NCBI GenBank assembly: GCA_012270385.1
Contig: JAAXIK010000444.1
Coordinates: 1-46,107 of the forward strand
Source: Rubripirellula sp.
GTDB taxonomy: Bacteria > Planctomycetota > Planctomycetia > Pirellulales > Pirellulaceae
Direction of reading: 5' to 3'
DNA length: 46,107 nucleotides
The notes beneath the pieces were generated by a model. The model worked only from the letters and a program-made list of their open reading frames with translations. It made no database searches and had not been told where the DNA came from. Every line of letters starts with the position of its first letter. The stretch's first letter is position 1. Positions 7,244 to 16,191 of this stretch are shown here, one piece after another. The position numbers were made by a program, and so were the translations under genes.

Positions 7244-8436
7244 ATGAAAGAGAACGTTTCTTGTCTATCTTGGTTGCTGGCCTTTTGGTTGCCACTGGGG
7301 TGTGGTGGGGTTTCGGTAAGTACAACAAAGCCATTGGGTCACGGCAGAATCAAATTGATCAGTTGGTGACTGCGCAGGCAAAGCTCAATGAAAAAAGACT
7401 CCAGGGTGAGTTCGCGAATCGACAGATGGGTGAATACGTCTTGCGGTCCCTTCCTGGCGATCCTGAGCAGGCTCAGAGTCAGTACCAGCAATGGTTATTA
7501 GACCTGGTTCATGACAGCGATCTAACAGAGACGCTGGTCGATGCAAATAGTTCAAGAAAGATTGGTGATCTCTATCAGCTTTTGGATTTCCGTGTGCGAG
7601 GGAATTCAGATGTTCCCGGAGTTTTGAAGTTGATGTATTCCTTCTACTCCAAAGATTACTTGCATCGAATACGAGACCTTTCCTTGAGGAAAAATCGTCA
7701 AGGTGGATTCCAGCTAGAGATGTCGATTGACGCTATCGCTCTTCTCGGTGCTCCCAACGAATTACCTACTCGTGAGGATACATCTTGGCGAATTGATGGT
7801 GATCTTGCCTCTTATCTCGATCCCATCATGAACCGGAACCTTTATGAGCCACCCAATCAAGCGCCCAAATTTGGCGGTCGATCTGAGCTAGAAGCCATCG
7901 TGGGTCGTGATACGCCAACCCCACTTGCTTTCAATGATCCAGATGGTCATGGGATGCGTTACGAGCTCGTCGATGGGCCGTACGAGTTTGTTTCGATCGA
8001 CTCCCGTAGTGGAACCCTGCGAATACGCAGTGATGAAACCACAGAGTTTGATGTCACGGTGAGAGCAATCGATGATGGTTATCCTAATCGATCAAGCGAG
8101 CAGCGATTGGTGGTTAAGGTTCTTGATCCTCCACCACCTGAGCCGGAGCCAGAACCACCGGTTGGGTTTGATGATGCGTCCCAGACGGTGCTCACTGCAC
8201 TTGTGCAGGGGCGTAACGAGTGGACCGCTTGGCTGCATGTTCGCACAAAAGATGAGACTATTAAGTTGGGTATAGGTGATGCCTTCGAAATTGGAACCGT
8301 GGCGGGTTCAGTGGTTTCAGTGAACGCTCGCAGCGTCATTCTTGATGTCGCAGGGAATGAACTGGAACTTCAGCCTTCCGGTAATCTCCTTGAAGCGGCC
8401 AAGTCCATCTCCACCAACAGTCAAGCGGCACCTTGA
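7240..8436 (+). CDS. PilO/GspM-like protein with cadherin-like and GspC/PilP-like domains
   Basis: A 398-residue protein. Residues 8-26 form a membrane helix after a short charged start; residues 28-175 have coiled-coil and ferredoxin-like features of PilO/GspM. Residues about 205-297 look like a cadherin-like repeat (APKFGG, FNDPDGHGMRYELVDGP, IDSRSGTLRI, VTVRAIDDGYPNRSS). A Pro/Glu linker (DPPPPEPEPEPP) leads to residues 313-390, where LHVRTKDETIKLGIGDAF and VVSVNARSVILDVAGNELEL resemble the HR domain of GspC or the beta domain of PilP, which contacts the secretin. Its neighbours are the GspL-like gene (four-base overlap) and an ABC ATPase (start inside its stop). The domain order is read by eye; the cadherin-like call is moderate. 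Confidence 0.65.
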   Translation: MNERERFLSILVAGLLVATGVWWGFGKYNKAIGSRQNQIDQLVTAQAKLNEKRLQGEFANRQMGEYVLRSLPGDPEQAQSQYQQWLLDLVHDSDLTETLVDANSSRKIGDLYQLLDFRVRGNSDVPGVLKLMYSFYSKDYLHRIRDLSLRKNRQGGFQLEMSIDAIALLGAPNELPTREDTSWRIDGDLASYLDPIMNRNLYEPPNQAPKFGGRSELEAIVGRDTPTPLAFNDPDGHGMRYELVDGPYEFVSIDSRSGTLRIRSDETTEFDVTVRAIDDGYPNRSSEQRLVVKVLDPPPPEPEPEPPVGFDDASQTVLTALVQGRNEWTAWLHVRTKDETIKLGIGDAFEIGTVAGSVVSVNARSVILDVAGNELELQPSGNLLEAAKSISTNSQAAP

Positions 8437-9212
8437 ACGCTCCCCTACAAAATGCTTCTTCCATCAGTTGCCGAGATTTAACGGTTTCCTTTCGTGGTGG
8501 TTTTGAAGCTTTGCACAAGCTGTCATTGGATATTCCATCCGCGGAGATCATGGCACTGGTAGGTCCGAGTGGTTGTGGTAAGACAACGTTGCTCAGGGTT
8601 CTTGCAGGGTTGGAGTTACCCACCAGCGGGGAGCTGAAGAACGAGCCTCCGATACAGGCTGATCAGGGGCAAATCGCTTTCGTCTTTCAGCAGGCAACAT
8701 TGTTGCCATGGAGGACTGCGATCGATAACGTAGCGCTTCCGCTTGAGTTGCTGCGGAATTCCGCACCGGAATATCACTTGACTAGGAAAGAGTGTTTAGA
8801 GATCGCCAAAGATAAGATGCAGGATGTGGGTCTATCTGACGCGTTGGATCGGTATCCTCGTGAGCTTTCGGGAGGGATGAAGATGCGAGTCTCCATCGCG
8901 AGAGCACTCGTGACCAAGCCAAAAGTTTTGCTGCTTGATGAACCATTTGCTGCGTTAGATGAAATTTTGCGAGATCAACTCGGTGAAATGTTGTTGCAGT
9001 TATGGGATAAGCAAAGATTTACCGCGGTGATGGTCACTCACAATATTTCAGAAGCCGTACTGCTTTCACATCGGATTGCACTGATCCAGCAAGGCCAGAA
9101 AAAAGCAGTGATTCCAAACCCATTACCTTGGCCGCGCACTGACGCGGTGAGAGCGACATCGGAATTCGGTGAACTCTACCGCAAAGTGAGTCTCACGCTC
9201 CGGGAATCATAA
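8433..9212 (+). CDS. ABC importer ATPase, NitT/TauT/SsuB family
   Basis: A 259-residue cytoplasmic ATPase with a complete set of motifs: Walker A GPSGCGKTT (residues 44-52), Q-loop Gln86 in FVFQQATLLPW, signature LSGGM (145-149), Walker B LLLDEP (Asp169, Glu170) and H-loop His203 in VTHNISEA. The LLPW after the Q-loop and PFAALDE after Walker B are typical of the nitrate/taurine/sulfonate/HMP importer class. The proposed TTG start overlaps the stop of the secretion gene (TTGA), so it appears to be translated by coupling. The permease gene starts 18 bases downstream, and a binding protein follows. The substrate is not determined by the sequence. Confidence 0.88.
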   Translation: MNAPLQNASSISCRDLTVSFRGGFEALHKLSLDIPSAEIMALVGPSGCGKTTLLRVLAGLELPTSGELKNEPPIQADQGQIAFVFQQATLLPWRTAIDNVALPLELLRNSAPEYHLTRKECLEIAKDKMQDVGLSDALDRYPRELSGGMKMRVSIARALVTKPKVLLLDEPFAALDEILRDQLGEMLLQLWDKQRFTAVMVTHNISEAVLLSHRIALIQQGQKKAVIPNPLPWPRTDAVRATSEFGELYRKVSLTLRES

Positions 9213-9230
9213 ACTGAGGATGTAAGTAAG

Positions 9231-10016
9231 TTGGTCACTTTGACGGACAAAAAAGACGCCGCGCTGAGCGTCATGTTGGTTTTCACTGTAGCTCTGTTGG
9301 GACTACTGATGTGGGAAGTGATCGTTTGGCACTTCGAGCTTCCCAAAGCTCTGCTGCCGACACCCCGGCAATGTTTTCGAGCGACTGTTGAGCACATGGA
9401 CGAGTTGATACAAGGGATTCTTTCCACTGGATTAGCCTCTGTGGCGGGTTTGGCTGCTGCCGTAGCAATCGGATCACTGCTCGCAATTTTATTCAGTCAA
9501 TCACGAAAACTGCGGCTCGCACTCTTTCCTTATGTCATCTTGTTGCAGACCGTTCCCATTGTGGCTGTTGCCCCCCTGTTAATCATCTGGAGCGGATACA
9601 CGTTCCGGACAGTTGTTATCGTGACCGTGATTGTTTGTCTGTTTCCAATTGTAAACGGAGTGACTACCGGTTTATTATCGATTGACCGTGATGCATCCGA
9701 CCTGTTTCGCCTCTATCGAGCGGGCCGTTTGAAAACACTACGATCGTTGCAAATGCCTTCTGCTGTGGGGCATCTAGTCTTGGGTACCAAGACTAGCGCG
9801 GCGCTTGCGGTAATCGGTGCAATTGTTGCCGAGTTTTTTGTGGGCAACGGAACGAGTTATGATGGGTTGGGCACGTTGATGACCGGATGGCAAGCTTTGG
9901 CTAAGACGGATGCGTTGATTGCTGCTCTGTTTTGCTCTGCACTTCTTGGATTAACGCTTTTTGGCTCTGTGCACTTGATCTCAGTTACCGCTTTGCGTCG
10001 CTGGGTGCAGCGGTAG
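9231..10016 (+). CDS. ABC importer permease, NitT/TauT/SsuC family
   Basis: A 261-residue integral membrane protein with about six hydrophobic segments. It has the family pattern LPTPRQCFRA after the first helix, PYVILLQTVPIVAVAPLLIIW in the middle, and an EAA-like loop (LYRAGRLKTLRSLQMPSAV) that couples to the ATPase, followed by ALAVIGAIVAEF. These match SsuC/TauC/ThiX-type permeases. The start is TTG at 9231 with GAGGATG a few bases upstream as a possible ribosome site. It lies between the ATPase and the lipoprotein binding protein on the same strand and would form the membrane channel of that importer. Confidence 0.88.
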   Translation: MVTLTDKKDAALSVMLVFTVALLGLLMWEVIVWHFELPKALLPTPRQCFRATVEHMDELIQGILSTGLASVAGLAAAVAIGSLLAILFSQSRKLRLALFPYVILLQTVPIVAVAPLLIIWSGYTFRTVVIVTVIVCLFPIVNGVTTGLLSIDRDASDLFRLYRAGRLKTLRSLQMPSAVGHLVLGTKTSAALAVIGAIVAEFFVGNGTSYDGLGTLMTGWQALAKTDALIAALFCSALLGLTLFGSVHLISVTALRRWVQR

Positions 10017-10249
10017 TGGAGTGGCGTTCTTGCCCTGTGATTCTAATTCTTTCTTTTCATATCTCGGATCACTTCTGTTTCCAGTGGCTCATGCGGCACC
10101 GTGTTAGATCACACCCTCTAACGCCGGTGCAAAGCTATCGTGTAGACTTCCTGATAGAATCTCTAAGTAGAGAGGTTCGGCAGATTTAGTTTTCGCTATC
10201 CGCCGCACAAGATTTATTGTTCTTAACTCGCTTGTTGATCATTTTAATG

Positions 10250-11296
10250 CAGTTCAAAGCCTTCACCATCGTCACGATGGCAATTGTTTGTTCCAGCTTG
10301 ATTGGCTGTGGCTCAAGTTCCGAAATGGAATCTTCATTAGATTCTCCTGAGACAGGTGGGATCCGATCGATTGCTGTGCAATTGAATTGGTATCCCGAAG
10401 CCGAGCATGGAGGAGTCTATCAGGCGGAGGTTGAGGGTATTTACCGAGATGCAGGGCTGAAGGTGGATATCCGTCCGGGTGGACGAGCTACACCTGTGGC
10501 CCCTGAATTGGAGCTTGAAAGAGTGCAGTTCGCATTCGCGAATGCAGACGATGTTGTGATTTATCGGCGACAGGGTTTGGATGTGGTTGCTATTGCCGCA
10601 ACCATGCAGAATAGCCCGCGGTGTATTCTGGTGCAGGAAGCAAGTACAGTCAAAACATTCGACGACCTCAAGGGTGTGACTCTTCAACGTCAGGCGGGAC
10701 GACCCTTTCTAGATTTCATGCGGAGCCGGGGTGTTCTCGATGGTGTCAAGGAAGTGCCCTACCACGGTAGCGTTGCCTCCTTGGTGGCAGACCCAAACAT
10801 TGCGATTCAAGCTTACTCATTTGCTGAACCGCTTCTCGCTGAACAGCAAGGTGTTCCGGTTCGCCGATTAATGGTGAGCGATCTTGGTTGGAATCCTTAT
10901 GCGAGTGTGCTGATCACCACAGGTAAATTGATCAGAGAACAACCTGAATTGGTAAGAGATTTTGTTCACGCAACTTGCCAAGGATGGACGAGTTATCTAA
11001 CCGATTCTGCTACCGGGAATTCTGCGATACTGGCTGCCAACGAGCACGGGATGACAGCCGAGGCATTGGAGTACGGAGTCCAGGAGATGCGTCCTCTGGT
11101 TACGCCGGATAGTTTACCACTGGATCAGGTTGGTCGTATGACGGTCGATAGATGGCAAGAACTCGTCACTCAGATGGATGCGATCTCTCCAGAGGATGCC
11201 GGAAAAGTCGTCGCAAGTGACTGCTTCAATACTTCATTCTTGCCAAAAGTTTCAGAAGCTGAATCCAATGAAGTGGATTCAGCTGTGAGTGAGTAA
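10250..11296 (+). CDS. ABC importer substrate-binding lipoprotein, NMT1/THI5-like
   Basis: From the ATG at 10250 the protein has 348 residues. It starts with a lipoprotein signal (MQFKAFTIVTMAIVCSS, lipobox LIGC, Cys21), giving an anchored extracytoplasmic protein. An upstream TTG at 10217 would add 11 hydrophobic residues but gives a poorer signal. The mature part reads AVQLNWYPEAEHGGVYQAEVEG, a pattern of NMT1/THI5-like proteins that bind pyrimidine precursors, nitrate or sulfonates, followed by FANADDVVIYRRQG and a second lobe with VLITTGKLIREQPELVRDFV. It sits about 230 bases after the permease. Binding of a thiamine precursor is a plausible but unproven guess; no thiamine riboswitch was recognised upstream. 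Confidence 0.82.
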   Translation, partial: QFKAFTIVTMAIVCSSLIGCGSSSEMESSLDSPETGGIRSIAVQLNWYPEAEHGGVYQAEVEGIYRDAGLKVDIRPGGRATPVAPELELERVQFAFANADDVVIYRRQGLDVVAIAATMQNSPRCILVQEASTVKTFDDLKGVTLQRQAGRPFLDFMRSRGVLDGVKEVPYHGSVASLVADPNIAIQAYSFAEPLLAEQQGVPVRRLMVSDLGWNPYASVLITTGKLIREQPELVRDFVHATCQGWTSYLTDSATGNSAILAANEHGMTAEALEYGVQEMRPLVTPDSLPLDQVGRMTVDRWQELVTQMDAISPEDAGKVVASDCFNTSFLPKVSEAESNEVDSAVSE

Positions 11297-11374
11297 TGCA
11301 CCTTCTGTTCTTCTGCTCAACGTTTAGCGAGAGGGCGGTCAGCATAGATCTTGAATTTTGAATAATCAGATTGC

Positions 11375-12313
11375 TTAGGCCGCTCTTAGCGCTGAAGTGG
11401 GCCCGATGTGTAAGCCCAAGACTGAAAATTCAAGCTCTTTGAGTTTTGCGACAACAGATTCCATCGATGGTCGCTCATTCGGGTCTGGAGCTACCATTTG
11501 CTCCACAAGCGTTGCTACTCTTTCCAGAAGAGGTGAGCTTTCACAGCTGGTTATCGTTAACCATTGCCAAAGAATTCGACCTAGTGAAAAAGTATCCATT
11601 GCCGCAATCGCCGCATGATCACCGGCTAGATATTCAGGTGATGCGAAACTACTGTCCTGCACTTCTTGATCTGGTATCGAGGTGTGGATTTTTTGGGAGT
11701 AGCCCATATTGATCAAGGTAGCGTGCCCCGTGGAGCTCAATAATATGTGATCCGGGGATACCCTTGCGTGAATCCATCCAGCTTGATGGATGGCAGCCAA
11801 CGCTTCTGCTATCTGCCGAGTTATCCAGATTGCGACGGGGAGAGATGTCTCCTCTTGCGATCCAAGCAGTGCCTGCATGCTATTTCCCATCAGTCTTGGC
11901 ATCACAACGTATGGGTGGGATGCGGTTGCAGACGCATCGAGAACGCCAAGCAAATTCGGATGACTGATGAGTCTGCCGGCTTCAGCAATTTGGGAGATCT
12001 CTCTTTTTACTGTCCACTGATTATGGGAGGTCGTGAATGTTTTGATTGCGTATTCCCATCGAGGGTTGTCAATCGCATCGGCGGGTTGACCCAAAGAAAT
12101 GACACAGTGATCGCTAGCGTAGATTGAGGATCCGACTCGCCAAATTCCCAAAATCGAGGGCGTGGAGACGTTCCGGCAATTCAGGTCATCGGACTCCGCG
12201 AATTGATGCGTGGAGCGCTCGGGTGAAAGGTCGGCTTGAGCATCCGGCACGGTGCATTCCTTTGCTAGCATACTTTGAGGGTCTTTGGTATTTGGACCCA
12301 TCACGGAATGCAT
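11375..12313 (-). CDS. Hanks-type pseudokinase
   Basis: A 312-residue protein with the order of a Ser/Thr kinase domain from about residue 58 to 295: Lys91 in YAIKTF, a helix-C region around Glu105 (REISQIAEAG), SHPNLLGVLD, a hinge VVMPRL, the catalytic-loop region IHARVSPDH at 181-189, then LINMG at 200-204, SPEY at 225-228, Asp240 in DTFSLG and Arg281 in NERPS. The catalytic loop lacks the HRD Asp (Arg184 instead), the following Lys (Ser186) and the Asn (His189), and the DFG motif is NMG. The glycine loop is also poor. A fold with lost phosphotransfer residues is therefore visible; a scaffolding or sensing role is inferred. No membrane segment was seen. It is divergent from the ABC-2 genes. 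Confidence 0.82.
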   Translation of the reverse strand: MHSVMGPNTKDPQSMLAKECTVPDAQADLSPERSTHQFAESDDLNCRNVSTPSILGIWRVGSSIYASDHCVISLGQPADAIDNPRWEYAIKTFTTSHNQWTVKREISQIAEAGRLISHPNLLGVLDASATASHPYVVMPRLMGNSMQALLGSQEETSLPVAIWITRQIAEALAAIHQAGWIHARVSPDHILLSSTGHATLINMGYSQKIHTSIPDQEVQDSSFASPEYLAGDHAAIAAMDTFSLGRILWQWLTITSCESSPLLERVATLVEQMVAPDPNERPSMESVVAKLKELEFSVLGLHIGPTSALRAA

Positions 12314-12650
12314 CGACCAATTGTCGACCTACTGTCGAGACCTTTGTGTCAGGTCGGCTTTCTTGCTCTATCTTGCCTATTTTTTCAGTTAAGGTATGCG
12401 ATTCAAAGAGAATCCAATCCGCTATTACTTGAGTAATAGCGGAGGACGACATGGGCTATCCATCATTTTCCCATCGTGCGATCTAGCGCAAAAAGTTAGA
12501 CGAGTTTTATTCGGTTTGAATCCTGCCGTTAGAATAGGTGGAAAGATCGACGTCAAGTTGGGCGCTATCGACCATCTTGTTTTGGGAATGCTCACTGATT
12601 GATCCACCATGGGATCGTAAATCCTTTTATCGCAGGCAGGACTTCTATTA
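12314..12650. other. Divergent intergenic region between pseudokinase and ABC-2 genes
   Basis: About 340 bases that should hold the promoters of both flanking genes. It contains the strong inverted repeat at 12418-12443. A short open frame on the plus strand (12396-12602) overlaps that repeat and has no recognisable family features, so it is not called. No clear sigma-70 promoter pair was found by eye. Confidence 0.5.
12418..12443. repeat. Perfect 11-base inverted repeat, possible operator or RNA hairpin
   Basis: TCCGCTATTAC at 12418-12428 and GTAATAGCGGA at 12433-12443 are perfect complements around a TTGA loop. No T-run follows on either strand, so it is not a standard terminator. Its position between two divergent genes suits a binding site for a dimeric regulator or a leader hairpin. 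Confidence 0.6.
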
Positions 12651-13628
12651 GTGGATATTTCAAGATTCTCGGATGAAATTCCAGCCTTAGAAGTGAGGAA
12701 TCTGAGGAAGCGATTTGGCAGGCAAATCGCACTCGATGGTGTCCACTTTGAGTTACAACAAGGTGAGCGATTGGGACTTCTGGGGCCCAACGGTGCCGGT
12801 AAGACAACCTTAGTGCGATGCTTGGCACGTAGGATCCGAGCTGACGAAGGTGAGATCCAGATACTGGGGGCGCCGTTGGCACCCGGAGGAACTCTTTCGG
12901 TGTTAGGTGTTGTTCCACAAGAGCTCGCGATTTACGAGGATCTCACTGCCAAGCAAAACCTCAAGTTCTTTGGCAAGATTCATGGGATGAGTGGGCGTCG
13001 TTTGAGGGAAAGAGTCCACTGGGCTTTAGATTGGACGGGTTTATCTGATCGCTCGGGACAGCTGGTTCGTTATTTTTCCGGTGGCATGAAGCGTCGGATC
13101 AATCTGGCATGCGGTGTCATGCATGCACCAAAGATTCTCTTGCTTGACGAACCTACCGTAGGTGTCGATCCCCAGAGTCGCGAACGCATCTATACCATGA
13201 TCGATTCCCTGAGTGCTGAAGGTTGCTCCGTCCTATTGACGACTCATCATATGGAAGAGGCCGAGGGTCAGTGTGAGCGACTGGTCATCCTGGACAGAGG
13301 GCAAATTGTGGCAGACGGAACAATTGATGTGCTGACGGACCAGGCAGTTGGTTCGTCTCGTTATGTTCGACTTAGGATCCACCTGCAATCAGGTTGTATC
13401 CCAGGAGACCTTTTGTCCTCTCTTGAACGTTGGGAAATGGAGATGATCTCTGAATCCGATCGAGAGAAGATAGCAACAATGAGGATGCATGAGGTGGCGA
13501 AGAATCTACCCAATTTGCTCGAGGAGATTCACCGCAGTGGAGTATTGGTTACCGATGTTGAGGTTCAATCGCCTTCTCTTCATGATGTCTTTTTGGAGCT
13601 TACCGGCGCGCAGTTGCGGGATGTCTAA
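12651..13628 (+). CDS. ABC-2 type transporter ATPase
   Basis: A 325-residue ATPase starting at GTG 12651. Motifs are complete: Walker [10 protein letters not shown] (residues 45-53), Q-loop Gln90 in [13 protein letters not shown], signature FSGGM (142-146), Walker [13 protein letters not shown] (Asp166, Glu167) and switch TTHHMEEAE (His199). The [10 protein letters not shown] and [10 protein letters not shown] patterns are typical of DrrA/CcmA/NatA-type exporters. After residue 220 there is a C-terminal extension with beta/alpha pattern seen in this class. It is followed after 45 bases by a matching permease, so the two form an export or membrane-remodelling pair. The substrate is unknown. 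Confidence 0.9.
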   Translation: MDISRFSDEIPALEVRNLRKRFGRQIALDGVHFELQQGERLGLLGPNGAGKTTLVRCLARRIRADEGEIQILGAPLAPGGTLSVLGVVPQELAIYEDLTAKQNLKFFGKIHGMSGRRLRERVHWALDWTGLSDRSGQLVRYFSGGMKRRINLACGVMHAPKILLLDEPTVGVDPQSRERIYTMIDSLSAEGCSVLLTTHHMEEAEGQCERLVILDRGQIVADGTIDVLTDQAVGSSRYVRLRIHLQSGCIPGDLLSSLERWEMEMISESDREKIATMRMHEVAKNLPNLLEEIHRSGVLVTDVEVQSPSLHDVFLELTGAQLRDV

Positions 13629-13673
13629 TATCGACAGGGTTTTTCATGATTTGCCATCTCTGGGGAGGCTCGG

Positions 13674-15050
13674 ATGATCTGGAACATTTTTGCACTGAGC
13701 TTTCGGCAGTGGATCAATCGGCCATGGGAAGTTGTGTTGACTTTCTTCTTACCGATTGTGTTCTTCAGTATTTTCGCATTGATTTTTGGACGTGGAATTC
13801 GCAGTCAACCATCCCAGTCCGTTCCGGTATCTTTGATCGACGAGGTGAAGGATCTAGAGAGCCAGGAGTGGGTACAACTTCTTAAGAGTGATCCTCAATT
13901 ACGTTTTGATAAGTTGAATGAAGTAGCGACGAGCAGCGAGCAGGCTAAGAGTCGCATACAGAGGGGTGATCTGACGGCTTGCATAGTGATTCGACCAATC
14001 GGTCATTCACTCAACTCTGATCGAGAAAAACTTTTTCCTTGGTCGATCATGATTCTCGCTGACCAATCGGATCAACTAGCTGTTGGATATGTGGAATCCA
14101 CCGTTAGAGCAAGCTTGACGCGGCTTGCCATGTCGAAGTTATCGCCTGAGGGGATGGGTGTTTCTGCAACTGAGCATGGTGTCAATCAAGTAGATCGTCG
14201 GCAGACAGTCCCCGGCGTGCATCAAGCAGAGGGAGATGAGGTGCTTCTTGCACCCGCAGCGAAGCTGACGCCCAATGCATCTGATCAAAGGATAAATGGA
14301 ATTTCTCAAGAGTTATTATCTGATCTTCCTCGGGTTGAAAGGGAGCTAGATCTACTCAGGAATGGATCAGCAGGTAAACCCGTTGCTGAGGAACAGCCCT
14401 TGGGCATTCCAGTTCAAGTGCAGAATGTACTAGATGCCGGAAAAGCTAATCCTGTAGTCAGTATGTATGCTGCGGGTATTGCAGTCATGTTTCTTCTCTT
14501 TAACGCAACCGCCGGCAGCGGAGTTCTAATTGATGAACGCGCAAATCAAACCTTAGATCGGTTGTTGGGTAGCCACCTCTCGATGGATCAATTATTGCTT
14601 GGGAAATGGTTTTACATGACCTTTTTGGGGACGGTACAAGTGACAGTGATGTTCATTTGGGCGAGTCGAGTATTTGGCGTCAATTTGGTGGAGCACTTGG
14701 ATGGATTTTTTATGATGACCATCGCAACATCGCTGGCCGCATCAGGGTTTGGTTTGTTTCTAGCAACTTTGTGTCAAAGCCGAGCACAACTTAACGGTAT
14801 CTCAACGGTGGTGGTCCTCACGATGAGTGCGTTAGGTGGATCGATGGTTCCACGTTATTTGATGAACGAATCGCTTCAGCATGCTGGTCTACTTACCTTC
14901 AATGCATGGGCTATTGATGGCTACGACAAAATCTTCTGGCGTGAGTTACCGGTGAACACCTTGGGACCACAGTTAGCCGTTTTGACGCTTAGTGGCGTAC
15001 TTTTTCTCTCTATCGCGAGACTTTTGGCGATCCGCTGGGAATCGAAATAG
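13674..15050 (+). CDS. ABC-2 type transporter permease
   Basis: A 458-residue membrane protein. One helix near residues 20-40 (VVLTFFLPIVFFSIFALIFG) is followed by a large extracytoplasmic domain to about residue 260, then five hydrophobic segments in the C-terminal half beginning at VVSMYAAGIAVMFLLFNA. This is the layout of ABC-2/YhgE-type permeases with an N-terminal helix and a long loop. The segment LIDERANQTLDRLLGSHLS between helices is the conserved cytoplasmic region of the family. A good GGGAGG site precedes the ATG. It follows the ATPase gene by 45 bases and is its probable partner. The large loop contains a poorly ordered Gln/Glu-rich stretch (about 165-255). Confidence 0.85.
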   Translation: MIWNIFALSFRQWINRPWEVVLTFFLPIVFFSIFALIFGRGIRSQPSQSVPVSLIDEVKDLESQEWVQLLKSDPQLRFDKLNEVATSSEQAKSRIQRGDLTACIVIRPIGHSLNSDREKLFPWSIMILADQSDQLAVGYVESTVRASLTRLAMSKLSPEGMGVSATEHGVNQVDRRQTVPGVHQAEGDEVLLAPAAKLTPNASDQRINGISQELLSDLPRVERELDLLRNGSAGKPVAEEQPLGIPVQVQNVLDAGKANPVVSMYAAGIAVMFLLFNATAGSGVLIDERANQTLDRLLGSHLSMDQLLLGKWFYMTFLGTVQVTVMFIWASRVFGVNLVEHLDGFFMMTIATSLAASGFGLFLATLCQSRAQLNGISTVVVLTMSALGGSMVPRYLMNESLQHAGLLTFNAWAIDGYDKIFWRELPVNTLGPQLAVLTLSGVLFLSIARLLAIRWESK

Positions 15051-15267
15051 AAACTTTCCCATCTAATCGACAGTTTAGCTACCAAGAGGTGAAACATTGA
15101 CGTGAAGTTGCAAGCTTGAGTCTTTGGGGCAAGTGCTCAGGCTGGGAGTGATAGATGGATCGTCGGTTTTTGATACACTGTTCGCTAGGATAAATGATTA
15201 GATCAAAGACTACGTCTGCTCGTTGATCATCTATTGCCTTTTGTGAATTGACTATTACCTCGACGAT

Positions 15268-16128
15268 GTGAAGAGAATATTTATGGATGCTTGGCCTATC
15301 GGTGTTTTTGCTTCTGTCGACGCAGGACTTGGCGTCGCTTGGGATGTGATTTCTGAATTGAAATTACCAACGATTCAACTCCATGCGCCCCATGAACAAA
15401 AGCGTAATCAACAGGCAGCAGAAACTTTTCGATCCCAACTGGATAAAATGGACGTACAGTGCACCGCAGTCTTCGGTGGATTTGAGGGCGAGAGTTACGC
15501 AGACATTCCGACTGTAGTGAAAACAGTGGGCTTAGTGCCCGAAGCAACCAGGGCCGGGCGATTATCTGAAATGTTGGAAATTGCTAATTTCACCAAGTGG
15601 CTTGGCTGTGATACCGTGGCACTTCACTTAGGTTTTATTCCCCACGACTCTGCTGTGGATGGGTACGCAGATATTGTGAAAGTCACCCAGCAGTTGTGTG
15701 ATCATTGTGGAGAACAGGATCAGTATTTACATCTCGAAACGGGGCAAGAAACCGCTGAAGGCTTACTCGAGTTTATTGAACAGGTTGGTCGCAAAAATCT
15801 TAAGATCAATTTCGACCCTGCTAACATGATCCTCTACGGCACGGGTGAGCCCATTGAAGCCCTGAAAAAGGTTGGTCATCATGTTCGCAGTGTGCATTGC
15901 AAGGATGGGACATGGAGTGATCAACCCGGGGAAACCTGGGGTGCCGAAGTGCCTTTGGGCAAAGGTGATGTTGGAATGGAGACTTATCTAACCACGCTTA
16001 AGGAAATCGGCTATCAAGGTCCGTTGACGATCGAAAGAGAGATTCCTCAGGACCCCGAGAGGCAGCGCGCTGAGATAGGGCAAGCGATTGATTTACTCAC
16101 TGAGCTTCGATCGAGAATTCTCAGTTAG
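15268..16128 (+). CDS. Sugar phosphate isomerase/epimerase-like TIM barrel
   Basis: A 286-residue protein of the xylose isomerase-like AP endonuclease 2 superfamily. Metal-ligand-like residues are seen at the expected strands: Glu157 (LHLETGQE), Asp183 (INFDPANM), His210 (SVHCKDG) and Glu256 (LTIERE). HLGFIPHD near residue 120 is another conserved strand end. Such proteins isomerise or epimerise sugars or inositol derivatives, or act on keto-sugars, in the cytoplasm, usually with a divalent metal. No signal peptide is present. The start is GTG at 15268; an ATG at 15283 would shorten it by five residues and the first strand (RIFMDAWPIGVFASV) favours the longer form. It appears as a single-gene unit after the ABC-2 pair; the exact substrate is unknown. 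Confidence 0.82.
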   Translation: MKRIFMDAWPIGVFASVDAGLGVAWDVISELKLPTIQLHAPHEQKRNQQAAETFRSQLDKMDVQCTAVFGGFEGESYADIPTVVKTVGLVPEATRAGRLSEMLEIANFTKWLGCDTVALHLGFIPHDSAVDGYADIVKVTQQLCDHCGEQDQYLHLETGQETAEGLLEFIEQVGRKNLKINFDPANMILYGTGEPIEALKKVGHHVRSVHCKDGTWSDQPGETWGAEVPLGKGDVGMETYLTTLKEIGYQGPLTIEREIPQDPERQRAEIGQAIDLLTELRSRILS

Positions 16129-16191
16129 TTGATGGCTGCGATGCACGGCGAGTATTGATCAATCCCGGCCTGCCACAAAAAATTCCATGCA

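Noticed and set aside
10017-10249. Possible thiamine riboswitch before the binding-protein gene
   Set aside because: The conserved CTGAGA and ACCTGA-type elements of that riboswitch were not found in the expected order.
11397-12127. Several plus-strand open frames opposite the pseudokinase
   Set aside because: They are antisense to a frame with clear kinase-fold motifs and have no recognisable domains.
12396-12602. 68-codon open frame between pseudokinase and ABC-2 genes
   Set aside because: It spans the strong inverted repeat, lacks a ribosome site and shows no family features.
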